Below are positions 1-12,319 of a stretch of 64,000 nt of DNA, in pieces. The translations under genes and the position numbers were made by a program. The stretch is from the NCBI GenBank assembly GCA_949317995.1, contig OX439052.1, forward strand, positions 40,426,432 through 40,490,431, given 5' to 3'. The notes beneath the pieces were generated by a model that saw nothing but the letters and a program-made list of their open reading frames with translations, had not been told where the DNA came from and did no database searches. Positions within the stretch are counted from its first letter, which is position 1. The number at the start of each line of letters is the position of its first letter. The stretch comes from Acholoe squamosa (taxonomy: Eukaryota > Annelida > Polychaeta > Phyllodocida > Polynoidae).

Positions 1-824
1 TTGACAAACTGATGTGCAAGTAAATGCTGAAATGCTTTATATGCTGAGGTTCACTTGGATGCTCTTAAAGTGAAAACACATAGTGTTACTGTGATGGCAA
101 CATTATGCATGAATGTGAAGGAAACTCAAACATGTGTGACCAGGCAAGCAAAAACACCCCTCTGCAGTGAAATTTATTATCAAAGTTTATGTCAAGATCT
201 TCAAAATGAGACATCATTGGCTTCGATTTTCCTAGTAGTTATGTCAGAACCCCTCCTTGAACATAGGCCATTATTCATATCTGAAATCAATGATTAAGCT
301 TTGAAAACATAATAATGTCTAAAGACACAATAGGTCAGCCTTTTTCATAAAAAATACATAACAATATGGTGATTTTTATCATAGAATTTGATCTAGAATG
401 AATTTTCCATTTCCGTTTTCAGTTTTGGGTTTTTGGTGAGTTATTCCAAAAATTGGCATAAACAAGAAATGCGGTTGTGTCCGCGTAAAAAACGCCTCTT
501 TAAGCAGTCACAACCTCATTTCTTGCATACAAGGGAATTTAGTTTGGGGATTCTGTATTGTGACACCTCATCAGATGGGGGAAATGCAATCATCATAGCG
601 CAAGGTTACATAGCGCTAAAAATGCAAATTTTAAATGGAATGGTTGCCATGGCAACCAGAAACAGGCATATAGGTTGATTTCTCATGAAAAATGTTCATT
701 TTACCATCCAAATAAAGGCCATTTCTACTGAAAATGGTGCATTTTAAATAAGAACATTGCATTCTGCATCAAAAATTAGCTTAATGTATATTTATAATGA
801 TTTTAGAGTAACTTTGCCCCCCTT
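1..824. other. Non-coding stretch, no gene seen
   Basis: This is AT-rich sequence without a convincing reading frame, splice signals or RNA gene. The short frames are not supported by any motif. The one structured site is the 16-bp palindrome at 642-657, listed separately. Confidence 0.5.
642..657. promoter_or_regulatory. RFX/X-box-like perfect palindrome
   Basis: GGTTGCCATGGCAACC is a perfect 16-bp palindrome. It matches the known RFX-family consensus of two inverted half-sites (GTTGCC and GGCAAC). Related sites recur in the 6-9.6 kb repeat complex, so it may be a repeat remnant rather than a working enhancer. No gene lies close by. Confidence 0.4.
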
Positions 825-828
825 CAGT

Positions 829-1045
829 TAGTTAGTTAGTTAGTGTTTTACGGCACGTCAGCTACTGGTGATGGCTATTTGTGCCTAAATTTGCCCCCCT
901 TCAATGCCCCCTGGTGGCCAAATGGGGAATTTAAAATCCCCACGGAGGGGTGTTCTTGCGTGAAGGGTCACATGTACTCTATAGTAACAGGTCACCCTTG
1001 TATACAATATTACAGTAATATGGACATGAGACTGCCTTGGCCATA
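829..1045 (+). repeat. Possible SINE head with (GTTA)n start
   Basis: A (GTTA)n run at 829-844 leads into GTGTTTTACGGCACGTCAGC and then a GC-richer block. The composition differs from its surroundings. It may be the head of the SINE-like family whose tails are seen at 5.0 and 48.6 kb, but no single full-length copy links the two parts here. Confidence 0.25.
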
Positions 1046-1058
1046 ATTATACAATTTC

Positions 1059-1060
<2 letters not shown>

Positions 1061-1121
<61 letters not shown>

Positions 1122-1130
1122 TTATATATA
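1061..1130. repeat. (TA)n microsatellite
   Basis: An almost pure TA dinucleotide run covers most of this interval and degrades at its right edge into TATATTTATATA-like sequence. Confidence 0.9.
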
Positions 1131-1294
1131 TCTATCCAACATGAAACAAACACCATTGAATTTAACTTTTATTTTCTTGCAGGGTTACAAGGCCGGTAAT
1201 AATGAGGCTCAATCCAAATACCTTTATATTAAAAGATACCAACAACCTGACAAAGGCAAATATTTAAATCGGCAAAGGAATTAAACATGACAAA

Positions 1295-1540
1295 TACCAT
1301 ATTCATTCAAATAAGTGCACTTGTGCGGAAATTTAATTGTTATATGCTTAAAACATCAGTACAAAATTAATTCTAATAAGCACACCCCCTAAAGCCTAAA
1401 AATTGTTGTTTTTGTCCTCAAAACCGTTGTTTTCTTTCCTCAAAATTGCTGTTATTGCACTGCATTTGCATCATTTGAGGTTACAAAAGGTGGGGTGTGC
1501 ATTTATTAGAGCATGTGCACTTATTAGAATGAATATGGTA
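1295..1540. mobile_element. MITE, family B (TACCRTATTCATTC)
   Basis: The left end TACCATATTCATTCAAATAA is the inverted partner of the right end, which reads TTATTAGAATGAATATGGTA. A second copy with the same TIRs and similar interior (AATTAATTCTAATAAGC, repeated TTATTAGAGCA) lies at 20796-21038. Both are about 245 bp and have no coding capacity, as expected for a non-autonomous DNA transposon. TA at both edges is compatible with a TA target duplication. Confidence 0.75.
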
Positions 1541-1670
1541 CTTCGAGTTATGCAGGCAGGCAACAAAGAAGAAAAAGGGTCATTGAAGTGACTTTGATGT
1601 AGGCTTTCTTACGAGGACTTGCTTCAATTCACTCTATTGTAATTGATAAATTATGAATGGGTGCCCTCCT

Positions 1671-3285
1671 GGCTTACAAACATTAAACATAAGATGAGCT
1701 GGGGGATTTGATTTTCATTTCTGTATTTTCTCAGAATGTATAAGGATTGAAATACCTGAGAAGTCCATATTGATAGAATTTGACTTACAAACATTTAAAG
1801 TTAGACGAGATGGACGATTTGATTTTCATTGTGTAACCATGCTTCAAATATATTTTCACAGAATGTATAAGGATTTAAATACCTGAGAAGTCCATATAGA
1901 TAAAACTTGACATACAAACATTTGATAAAGCTGAGCTTGGTGATTTGTTTTTCATTTGTGTAACCATGCTTCACATATATTGTCACAGAATGTATAAGGA
2001 TTGAAATACCTGAGAAGTTCATACAGATAAAACTTGACTTACAAACAATTAATGTTAGATGAGCTTGGCGATTTGATTTTCATTTGTGTAACCATGCTTC
2101 ACATACGTTTTATCAAAATGCATAAGTCAATATAGATAAAACTTGACTTCCAAACATTTAAAGTTAGATGAGCTGGGTCATTTGATGTTCAGTTGTGTAA
2201 CCTTGCTTCATGTAGGAGGATTAGATTTTCATTTCTGTATTTTCTCAGAATGTATAAGGATTGAAATACCTGAGAAGTCCATATTGATAGAATTTGATTT
2301 ACAAACATTTAAAGTTAGACGAGATGGACGATTTGATTTTCATTGTGTAACCATGCTTCAAATATATTTTCACAGAATGTATAAGGATTTAAATACCTGA
2401 GAAGTCCATATAGATAAAACTTGACATACAAACATTTGATAAAGCTGAGCTTGGTGATTTGTTTTTCATTTGTGTAACCATGCTTCACATATATTGTCAC
2501 AGAATGTATAAGGATTGAAATACCTGAGAAGTTCATACAGATAAAACTTGACTTACAAACAATTAATGTTAGATGAGCTTGGCGATTTGATTTTCATTTG
2601 TGTAACCATGCTTCACATACGTTTTATCAAAATGCATAAGTCAATATAGATAAAACTTGACTTCCAAACATTTAAAGTTAGATGAGCTGGGTCATTTGAT
2701 GTTCAGTTGTGTAACCTTGCTTCATGTAGGAGGATTAGATTTTCATTTCTGTATTTTCTCAGAATGTATAAGGATTGAAATACCTGAGAAGTCCATATTG
2801 ATAGAATTTGACTTACAAACATTTAAAGTTAGACGAGATGGACGATTTGATTTTCATTGTGTAACCATGCTTCAAATATATTTTCACAGAATGTATAAGG
2901 ATTTAAATACCTGAGAAGTCCATATAGATAAAACTTGACATACAAACATTTGATAAAGCTGAGCTTGGCAATTTGTTTTTCATTTGTGTAACCATGCTTC
3001 ACATATATTGTCACAGAATGTATAAGGATTGAAATACCTGAGAAGTTCATATAGATAAAACTTGACTTACAAACAATTAATGTTAGATGAGCTTGGCGAT
3101 TTGATTTTCATTTGTGTAACCATGCTTCACATACATTTTATCAAAATGCATAAGTCAATATAGATAAAACTTGACTTCCAAACATTTAAAGTTAGATGAG
3201 CTGGGTCATTTGATGTTCAGTTGTGTAACCTTGCTTCATGTAGGAGGATTAGAATACCTGAGAAGTATACATACAGATAAAGCTC
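1671..3285. repeat. 514-bp higher-order tandem repeat (three units)
   Basis: Three nearly identical units with a 514-bp period run through this interval; identical positions recur at 1801, 2315 and 2829. Each unit contains four diverged monomers of about 128 bp sharing AATGTATAAGGATTGAAATA, ACCTGAGAAGT and GTGTAACCATGCTTCA. Monomers within a unit differ far more than units do from each other, which is the definition of a higher-order repeat and points to recent unit-level amplification. Matching frames on both strands repeat with the period and are not genes. Confidence 0.9.
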
Positions 3286-5683
3286 TGCCATCACCTGATG
3301 TACAAGCCCAAATAAAAATGACATTGTTATCAAAGAATTAATTTTTTTCACCGAAGCTTTGCTTAAGATAATTTCAGCTCAAGGAACTGGGTTGCTTTGC
3401 TAAATATAAAATCTTGCTATGCCATTGTGACCCTAACACATGATAAATATTGAGTGCCCTAAAGCTCTGGTTTAATGTCTGTCCTTTTTCATATCTGAAT
3501 ATGTTAGAATGAATTTTTGATATTCTTCTCCGTGTCAATGAAGAGTTGATCTCAATGAATCAACAATCTAATGTTCTACATACTGCTTATAAATGGTGTA
3601 AATTAACTGTTTGACAGCCAATAAAAGTAAATCAATGTGGGCTTTCTTTAACAAAATCAAATATATAAAATTGGTTGTTGTTCTTTTTTCATTTGTTCTC
3701 ATGGAGATGGAATGTCATTTGACACTTGAGTTTAGAAACCATAAAAAGGCTAACCTTTTGAAATGTTAAGTTAGTCAGCCAGCCAGCCACTCAGCTAAGT
3801 CTTGTACCATGGCCTTTGGTAACTAACCAATTTGCTTGAACGACAAATCCCTTCTCATTTAACCAGGTTTCACCAAGATTATACCGATAGCTGGGCATGG
3901 TCCAAGCATAGTCCAGACAATTGTACCTTAAAATCCCTTTTTTAACCAACACAAGTGAGAAGCTGGTAGATTTTTAGGAATTGAGGAGATTTGGGGACTG
4001 GTGCGCGCCATAATTCACTGTAATAGCCCCCAGTGTTAATCTGGGGGTATTCTTTGGCAAAAATGTGGAAGCCTATTTTTAACCACAATTGTTGTGAGAA
4101 ATGTGTTCTAGGATGCTGGTTTACCATGCTATATGAGCTCTGCATCCTATGATATGTAATGGTGTAAAAGGATGCTTACACATATTATGTAATAGTTGTG
4201 TACATGGTTAAAAAATTGCTTATTAAACATCTTAGCACTTGTAAATTTCAAACTCTAGACCTCCCCTGGTTTTAAACATGAGGAAAACAGCAATCACAAA
4301 ATTCAGAAAGGTAAGATAATGACATAACTAAAACACATGTAAGGTAAGTAAGTAGGTGAAGTGATCGATTAACGCTTAGTTCGTTATGTCTGTCCCTCCA
4401 TCAACAGGGTCTGTGTTAGCTGACTGGGCCTTAATAGGTCTGTACCTGGGTGATTTCTGCCAAAGCTCCCACTTTCTGTTTTTTTTTCACCTGTGATATA
4501 TGGAAAGTATTAATGTCCTGGATTTTAAAACTAGCTTTATATATTTTCTAAGTTGAGGCAAAGTCTATGAAAAGTGTGATACAGAAAGTGTCAGGTGTAG
4601 CCCTCAGTGCAGTGCCCTTCAGTGTGGATACTATTAGGGCCATCAGACCTGATAAGTGAGTAGGGTGTAGGCCTACCTATGTATATATCCCCAGGTGTCA
4701 CCAGTAGGATCACCCTGTGGATTAGTTCTCCAACTTAACTCTTTATTGGGAGCGCAGCTGTTCATATGCACAGACATGGACACATGTCCTCATTTGTGAC
4801 AGTGATGTCTAATCAGAATTTTCTCACAATGAATATTCACTCTAAAAATATCCACAATACCTATCATGGATTCTCGTTAAACTGAACAATGAACCACTGT
4901 TGTTGCATTATAGTGAATCAGTGTAGTTTCTACAATGAAGCAGTACAATACACACTGAGGTACAAGGAATCTCCTTTTTTCTAGCCCCTCAGGTGTGTGT
5001 GGTCCACATATGCGCAGGCACTGACACATTCCTCTGTGAAATTGTGTAATGTAGCTGTCGAAATGGCGTTAAACACCTATTACTCACTCACTCACAAGGA
5101 ATCTGTGCGAAAATGACGATGGTTCCCTGGCAATGCTGGGACAAGGAATTTACCGTTTTTTTGATAATGTCACCTACCTAACACAACTTTAAAATTTAGT
5201 CACCCACATTTAATTTTAAAGATTTAGAGAATTTAAACAATACAAAAGTCATAAAGACACATTCAAAAATTTTCTCACCAACCAAAAAACTGATAGAGCC
5301 AGTGTATCGGCATCAAGTCGAAATTATCTGTGGACATACAAAGAGCTGGGTCCAGCATGCAACGACTGTGGTTATAGTGAAAATAAGTTTGAAAATATCT
5401 TCGAGAACACAATTCACATTGGGACCCCCACAGTAATGTTGTTCTCATTTTTACTGTGAAGTCGAGACGTGGCACACAGCTGATGTGAAGGATTGACTTT
5501 TGTGTTTATAAGAAGTCAGTCAAATAAAAATAATTTTTTGGTGGCCATTTTTTGGAAACAGGGGTGAAATTGGAAAACTCCATACCAGTGACCTACCCTC
5601 TGTTGCACCTACTCCTATTACTGCTACACCCTATCTACCTATATACTACCTGAGGTAATCCCTTTTTCACCTGCCTTACACAA
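3286..5683. other. Non-coding stretch, no gene seen
   Basis: No supported coding region or RNA gene. It contains one SINE-like tail (5001-5095). Direct repeats of about 33 bp at 5651-5683 and 5912-5944 flank the next inverted-repeat element. Confidence 0.45.
5001..5095 (+). repeat. SINE-like 3' end with (ACTC)n tail, copy 1
   Basis: CTGACACATTCCTCTGTGAA and TCGAAATGGCGTTAAACA are followed by TTACTCACTCACTCA. The same block recurs at 48585-48680, and a diverged copy lies at 47745-47858, all in the same orientation. A short tetranucleotide tail after a conserved block is typical of SINE or LINE 3' ends in invertebrates. The head is not identifiable here. Confidence 0.55.
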
Positions 5684-5908
5684 GAGTGCTTTGATGGTAT
5701 TTACAAATAAGCTCCTCCCTTTGATATATTTAATACCCCCGGTCCCCACACTTCTATATGGGAATAGACACCATCCACATTATGAAAACGCAGAAAAGAG
5801 GATATTTTTTTCATACTTTGCATGTCCGTGAAAATTGAAAAAAGGGGTATTTTTTAAATACTACCTCATTCGGAGTGCGGGGACGGGGTTAATACCATCA
5901 AAGTACTC
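5684..5908. mobile_element. 225-bp inverted-repeat element
   Basis: The ends GAGTGCTTTGATGGTATT and AATACCATCAAAGTACTC are inverted repeats with one mismatch. The element lies between direct repeats of about 33 bp (5651-5683 and 5912-5944, both containing AATCCCTTTTT and ACCTGCCTTACACA). Those repeats are much longer than a normal target duplication, so a local duplication may also be involved. Confidence 0.55.
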
Positions 5909-6109
5909 AACCTGAGATAATCCCTTTTTGACCTGCCTTACACATTGACATTGTCTTATGGTATAAACCTGGTCCCCGCACTCTTAATGACAATCTGACA
6001 CTATCCTCGTTATGAGTCATTTGAAAGTAAATGCACAGTCAGTGTGAAATAGATCCCCTATTTTAATTTTTTCATGGAGTTAGTCTTGCTACAATCAATG
6101 GAATTCTGG

Positions 6110-6345
6110 GATATTTTACCCCTGGAATGTTCCATTATATAGTGTCATGATATTCGATCCTTTAAATGATAGGTGAGTTAAAAAAAATTACCCATTTCAT
6201 CAGATTTAGTTCGGAAATGAAATTTTCCTATAAAATGCCTGTAAGGACTAGAAAAAAGGGAGTTAGTTTCAAGGTCTAATTTTTGTGAAAATTAGGCATT
6301 TTTAAGGCAAAACTCCATGAAATTCTATCATTTTTGGACACAAAT
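6110..6345 (-). repeat. Inverted copy of 6905-7160
   Basis: This segment is almost exactly the reverse complement of 6905-7160; for example GGAATGTTCCATTATATAGT here corresponds to ACTATATAATGGAACATTCC there. Together they form a long inverted repeat with a spacer of about 560 bp that could fold into a large hairpin. Confidence 0.85.
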
Positions 6346-6780
6346 CCATCACCCTAAATCGGACCACTTTCGGGTTTACTGGCCAAATAGTCCCTTCTGA
6401 ACTTAGTTAGGGAATTTGGCCCAAAGGGAAGGGAAAGAGGGGCCAAACCCATTGTTATTTGGTATCAGAATGATGAGTAGGAGTGTTTCAATAGTCACAG
6501 AATATTTTTTGTTCAAAACATAAATTCAGTGGAAGTTTATGGGGTGAAGGGGTCCTGATGTGTATTCATGCGCTGATCAGGCCTCACCATGCAAAAATCA
6601 CTACCTGGTTACCATGGCAATTTGCGCAAAACCTAGCCTGACCATGTTTATGTGAACCTATCTTATTTTTTTCTCCATTTCATAAGCTAAAATATGGTGT
6701 TGGTTGCTAAGCACTGTGAGAATTTTAAGTTTATTTAATATCAGGTCAAAGGTGGAAGACCTGTGATTTTTTGGATGGCC
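6340..6780 (+). repeat. Left direct repeat of the 6-9.7 kb complex
   Basis: This block of about 440 bp (containing GGACCACTTTCGGGTTTACT and CAGGCCTCACCATGCAAAAA) recurs in the same orientation at 9243-9683 with few differences. The two copies bracket the ~820-bp tandem units. They resemble terminal direct repeats, but TG..CA ends, PBS and PPT are not evident, so I do not call them LTRs. Confidence 0.8.
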
Positions 6781-6806
6781 ACAAGGCATTTGGGTGGTGA
6801 CACCTT

Positions 6807-9240
6807 AAAGGAAAAGCTGATTTTAATACATATGCCACTCAGGGGGGCATTTTTGAGCCCTTTTCACATTTCTTTCAACAATAAGTGTTGGTTGTTTGTG
6901 CTGGACACCTCTTATATATGGGATTTGTGTCCAAAAATGATAGAATTTCATGGAGTTTTGCCTTAAAAATGCCTAATTTTCACAAAAATTAGACCTTGAA
7001 ACTAACTCCCTTTTTTCTAGTCCTTACAGGCATTTTATAGGAAAATTTCACTTCCGAACTAATTCTGATGAAATGGGTAATTTTTTTAACTCACCTATCA
7101 TTTAAAGGATCGAATATCATGACACTATATAATGGAACATTCCAGGGGTAAAATATATTCCAGAATTGCATTGATTGTTTTGGTTACCATGGCAACATAA
7201 CATGTTTCCTCTCCAAGGGGCCTATTTTGGCCCGAAAAATGCCTGTTTTAGGACCTTTTCACCAATTCTACTGACTTCCCTAATTCTCACAGTGCTTAGT
7301 GGCATATTACTGGAGAAAATGGATGTTCTGGGCTGTCTTCTAATGCATATTTGCCATAACAAAGTCAGGCTAGATTTTTCACTATGTCAGATTAAAAACT
7401 TGTAGCTAGAAAAACAACCTTTTTAGGGCAGTTTTGGTCTACGCACATCCCTCCACTGTCCCAAATGGCCCAAAATACCAACAAAATATGGTTTTTAGGT
7501 AGAATCTGGGGACAAATTATGATTGAGGGTCCTCAAAATGTTTTGTTTATAAAGGAATCTTTTGGTAACCATGGCAATAACAAAACCAGCTTTTCTGTTA
7601 AAGGAAAAGCTGATTTTAATACATATGCCACTCAGGGGGGCATTTTTGAGCCCTTTTCACATTTCTTTTAACAATAAGTGTTGGTTGTTTGTGCTGGACA
7701 CCTCGTACCGGGTATATATGGGATTTGTGTCAAAAAAATGATAGAATTTCATGGAGTGTTACCTTAAAAATGCCTAATTTTCACAAAAATGAGACCTTGA
7801 AACTAACTCCCTTTTTTTCTAGTCCTTACAGGCATTTTATAGGAAAATTTCACTTCCGAACTAATTCTGATGAAATGGGTAATTTTTTTTAATTCACCTA
7901 TCATTTAAAGGAGCGAATGTCATGACACTATAAAACGGAACATTCCAGGGGTAAAATATCCCAGAATTCCATTGATTGTTAAAGTTACCATGGCAACATA
8001 ACAACATGTTTTCTCTCCAAGGGGCCTATTTTGGGTCAAATTTGGCTATTGTGGCCCGAAAAATGCCCGTTTTAGGACCTTTTCACCAATTCTACTGACT
8101 TCACTAATTCTCACAGTGCTTAGTGGCATATTACTGGAGAAAATGGATGTTCTGGGCTGTCTTCTAATGCATATTTGCCATAACAAAGTCAGGCTAGATT
8201 TTTCTCTATGTCAGATTAAAAACTTGTAGCTAGAAAAACAACCTTTTTAGGGCAGTTTTGGTCTACGCACATCCCTCAACTGTCCCAAATGGCCCAAAAT
8301 ACCAACAAAATATGGTTTTTAGGTAGAATCTGGGGACAAATTATGATTGAGGGTCCTCAAAATGTTTTGTTTATAAAGGAATCTTTTGGTAACCATGGCA
8401 ACAACAAAACCAGCTTTTCTGTTAAAGGAAAAGCTGATTTTAATACATATGCCACTCAGGGGGGCATTTTTGAGCCCTTTTCACATTTCTTTTAACAATA
8501 AGTGTTGGTTGTTTGTGCTGGACACCTCGTATATATGGGATTTGTGTCAAAAAATGATAGAATTTCATGGAGTTTTACCTTAAAAATGCCTAATTTTCAC
8601 AAAAATGAGACCTTGAAACTAACTCCCTTTTTTTCTAGTCCTTACAGGCATTTTATAGGAAAATTTCACTTCCGAACTAATTCTGAGGAAATGGGTAATT
8701 TTTTTTAATTCACCTATCATTTAAAGGAGCGAATGTCATGACACTATATAACGGAACATTCCAGGGGTAAAATATCCCAGAATTCCATTGATTGTTAAAG
8801 TTACCATGGCAACATAACAACATGTTTTCTCTCCAAGGGGCCTATTTTGGGTCAAATTTGGCTATTGTGGCCCGAAAAATGCCTGTTTTATGACCTTTTC
8901 ACCAATTCTACCGACTTCACTAATTCTCACAGTGCTTAGTGGCATATTACTGGAGAAAATGGATGTTCTGGGCTATCTTCTAATGCATATTTGCCATAAC
9001 AAAGTCAGGCTAGATTTTTCTCTATGTCAGATTAAAAACTTGTAGCTAGAAAAACAACCTTTTTAGGGCAGTTTTGGTCTACGCACATCCCTCCACTGTC
9101 CCAAATGGCCCAAAATACCAACAAAATATGGTTTTTAGGTAGAATCTGGGGACAAATTATGATTGAGGGTCCTCAAAATGTTTTGTTTATAAAGGAATCT
9201 TTTGGTAACCATGGCAACAACAAAACCAGCTTTTCTGTTA
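6807..9240 (+). repeat. Three tandem units of about 800-824 bp
   Basis: Units start at AAAGGAAAAGCTGATTTTAA at 6807, 7600 and 8424. Copies two and three are nearly identical; the first is slightly shorter and more diverged. Each unit holds several GTTACCATGGCAAC-like palindromes. The small frames recur with the 824-bp period and hence are not genes. Origin unknown; no transposase or RT similarity seen. Confidence 0.85.
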
Positions 9241-9242
9241 AG

Positions 9243-9683
9243 CTGTCACCACCCTAAATTGGACCACTTTCGGGTTTACTGGCCAAATAGTCCCTTCTGA
9301 ACTTAGTTAGGGAATTTGGCCCCAAGGGAAGGGAAAGAGGGGCCGAACCCATTGTTATTTGGTATATGAGTAGATGAGTTTCAATAGTCCCAGAATATTT
9401 TTTGTTCAAAACATAAATTCAGTGGAAGTTTATGTGGTGAAGGGGTCCTTATGTGTATTCATGCGTTGATCAGGCCTCACCATGCAAAAATCACTACCTG
9501 GTTACCATGGCAATTTGCGCAAAATCTAGCCTGACTACCGTATGTTTATGTGGACCTATCTTATTTTTTTTCTCCATTTCATAAGCTAAAATATGGTGTT
9601 TGTTGCTAAGCACTGTGAGAATTTTAAGTATATTTAATATCAGGTCAAAGGTGGAAGACCTGTGATTTTTTGGATGGCCACAG
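9243..9683 (+). repeat. Right direct repeat of the 6-9.7 kb complex
   Basis: Same-strand copy of 6340-6780 with minor substitutions and small indels. It ends at the same TTTTTTGGATGGCCACA boundary as the left copy. Confidence 0.8.
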
Positions 9684-9699
9684 GGATGCCAGCGTCTCA

Positions 9700-10480
9700 G
9701 ATGCTCTAACGCTCTCTAGGATGGACGTCTCTTAATACGTCCCCCACGTCTCTTGGCGACATCTCCATGGTGACGTGGAATTTTCGCTGGATGGTTGCTG
9801 GAGTTCTATCTCAAAGTCAAACAGGTCGCAAAAGGGCAGATGTTCAGTGTCTTTTATGCTGGGGGGAGAGAGAAAGGAAAAAGGATATACATCTCTGAAG
9901 ACTTTGCTCGATCCCCTGTAATAGTTTCGTATCTAGTTCAAGGATTAATCAAGGGTGGCGCTCATTGTGAGCTGGTTCCCGAGAGTTGCTATGGCTGCGT
10001 GATCAATACTTCTTGCAGATAATTGAAAATAAATCTATTAAATAATTTTAAGAAAAGCAAAAAAAATAGACAACATACACAAAAGTAATGCAGGCATTGA
10101 ATCAATGTCCAACTACAATAGAGTAAAGCAATTGAAGGGGGTAACAAAATTAGAAAAGTAAAGATGGAAAGTAGTAGCTATCTCGCAAGTCTTTACTTCC
10201 GTTTCCAAACGACAGGTGTCACAGCCATCCTGTTTTGGTATATTTTTAGAAGAAGTACGGTAACAAGGCATTTGGGGTGGCTAGCGTGCGATCTCAGAAA
10301 GTCCACGTAGTCACGTGGTACAGCTTATCTAGTCACGTGATCTAGCATTAATCTCGATCCAGATAAGTAAGGCCGTACAAACCATGATTACATACTCTAA
10401 ACTATAATAGAACTAGAAACAATTAAAGGGCTAAGGATACTGTCCCTACGCTGTAGAACTACTTTTGCCAAAACTATTAG
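9700..10480. other. Non-coding stretch with two CACGTG boxes
   Basis: No supported gene. Two E-boxes embedded in GTCACGTG occur 22 bp apart at 10312-10317 and 10334-10339, just upstream of a CpG-rich segment. A frame at 9795-10022 lacks family features. Confidence 0.35.
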
Positions 10481-11270
10481 TTTATAAAAATTGGATCAAG
10501 GCTATTTGCTCTGACAGTGACGCTCGCGAGTCTGCACTACGAGGACTTTCTGAGAATCACGATTTGCAAAATGGGGCTGGTGACAGTTAGTGGAAACGCC
10601 GTCAGAGGGCAGGTTGAGCGCGCAGGTTAAGAGGGCGGGTGTTGCTAGAGGGCGGCATGAGTGACAGGTGCTACCAACAGACAAGACTTTGTGGAATTTG
10701 TGGTCTAAGTTTACCTTTGGCTTGGACGGAGAAGCAGCTAGACCAACTTCCACATTTCATGCCAAGACTCCCCTCCCAACCAACAACTTCAGGTTGAGGC
10801 AGCAAAGCGGGGCCGACACCCAACACCCCCGACCGCCCGACCTTCTCCCAAGCTCAGCCTCAGCAGGGACTATCTATTGGTCTGGGGCTCAGACACTTGT
10901 GTTTTCATTTGGCATCCACTCTTGATCCAGACTCGGCCGGAGCGGGACTCAAGGATTTTGCTCCGCTTTCTTGCTCGTTTTTGGGGTAAAGACGGCAGTA
11001 TTCTCATCACAGAAGGTCGTCTGGTACACCCAACATTCAGGAGAGCAAGGTTAGCGAGTTTTTTTGTTCGTTAGGGGTGTATATTTGCGGGTTATGGACG
11101 TTGTAAACACGCACGTGGTTGCTAGTCTACGAGACGCACGCTCAGGGACGCACGGCCATTTCTGTAAAGTTTGTCAGCAAGGACGAGGCGAGGCGAGCCA
11201 ACCACGGGCTCCCCTCACCGCCACTCCCCCAACTCGATTTACAATGTCAACAACCTTTCAGATCTCCTTT
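10480..11270. promoter_or_regulatory. CpG-rich segment
   Basis: CpG dinucleotides and overall GC are clearly higher than in the surrounding AT-rich DNA, with many CG steps in 10500-10640 and 10920-11220. This could be an unmethylated promoter-like island or an old insertion of different composition. The overlapping frames on both strands do not encode anything I recognise, and I see no initiator or splice pattern that decides the matter. Confidence 0.3.
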
Positions 11271-11271
11271 T

Positions 11272-11306
11272 TAGGCTCACCCATTCACATAGAATGGGTG
11301 AGCCTA
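11272..11306. repeat. Perfect 15-bp hairpin
   Basis: TAGGCTCACCCATTC is followed by a 5-base loop and its exact reverse complement GAATGGGTGAGCCTA. There is no U-run after it, so it is not a terminator-like signal. It probably marks a transposon end or a minimal foldback relic. Confidence 0.7.
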
Positions 11307-12174
11307 TTACCCTATAATATAACTGTAACTCGATAGATAAATTATTAGGGTATTATTAGGTAGGACAGCAGAGGATTTTTCGGGAGAATCATCTGCATTC
11401 TTCTCAGGTCGACTCCAAAAAAGTCGTGGAGTAGGGGCCAGCTGATTGGCTCATTAGCAGCGTTGGGTTGAGAGGTCAAAGGTCACCGAACACAGTGGTT
11501 AGCCACATGGCTCTATTTTTAGCCCCAGTCCAGCCAACCATTGAAAACCACCAGGGAATACTTGTAGGTATTCCACAATGTTAACAGAAAAGGCGATCAA
11601 GTTGCTGAGAAAACAAAGGCATTTCCTAACTGGGTCAACTTGAGGTCAAGGCAGTTGTGCCTTGAAAGTTGAAGCCTATTTGTGCCTGTGGTGACCTGAA
11701 ATGACTGTGATACCTTTCCAGAGTAGTTCAGAGTCAGAGAAGCTCAGACCAGCTCAGAGTGCTGGTAGTACAGTTACTCATGTCTAGACCAATGTTTACT
11801 GACAAATATACAACCAGTGGTGTGTTTTATGGTGTAGCTTGTGCAATGCAAAGGCTGTAGGTGTAGGGTTTATTCTATGTCTGCATTCTTTGGTGTCTAG
11901 ACTCTATTTTTGTTAAATCGGAAACCCCAGCTTGTTCACATGCATAGCCCACTCCGTATATACATATGAATGTGTGGGAATAAAAATCTTTGCACGGGTA
12001 TCAGCATGAGTGAGATGGGTCATTTCTCTAGGGTCGTTTCACACATGTCGTTAGAAACATCCCGGCTCTGCCGATGATTTGGTATGGACTAAAGACTATA
12101 AATGTACCGTAATACCGTTAACTGCCACATATAAGCTGTAACTTATACGGTCGACCTGCTGAAACTTTTTAATC
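11307..12174. other. Non-coding stretch, no gene seen
   Basis: No supported gene, RNA or mobile element in this interval. Confidence 0.4.
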
Positions 12175-12199
12175 AACGCAGGCCAAAGTGGCCTGCGTT
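12175..12199. repeat. Hairpin with AGGCC stem
   Basis: AACGCAGGCCA and TGGCCTGCGTT pair perfectly around AAG. A similar GCAGGCC..GGCCTGC hairpin is found near 12820-12840, suggesting related inverted-repeat ends. Confidence 0.5.
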
Positions 12200-12319
12200 T
12201 TGGTATTTTATGCACGGTAGGCCATTTCCTCTTACACAGGCCATATGAATTTTGATAACTAAAGCGGAAAACAAACATAGCGCGTTGCGTCGATGCGAAG
12301 GGACGTCACCATGCCAACG

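Noticed and set aside
6340..9683. LTRs of a second retroelement
   Set aside because: The 440-bp direct repeats lack TG..CA ends, PBS and PPT, and the interior is tandem units without gag or pol similarity.
10502..11336. Protein-coding gene in the CpG-rich segment
   Set aside because: Four overlapping frames of 65-90 codons on both strands, none with a recognisable motif; GC-rich DNA has fewer stops by chance.
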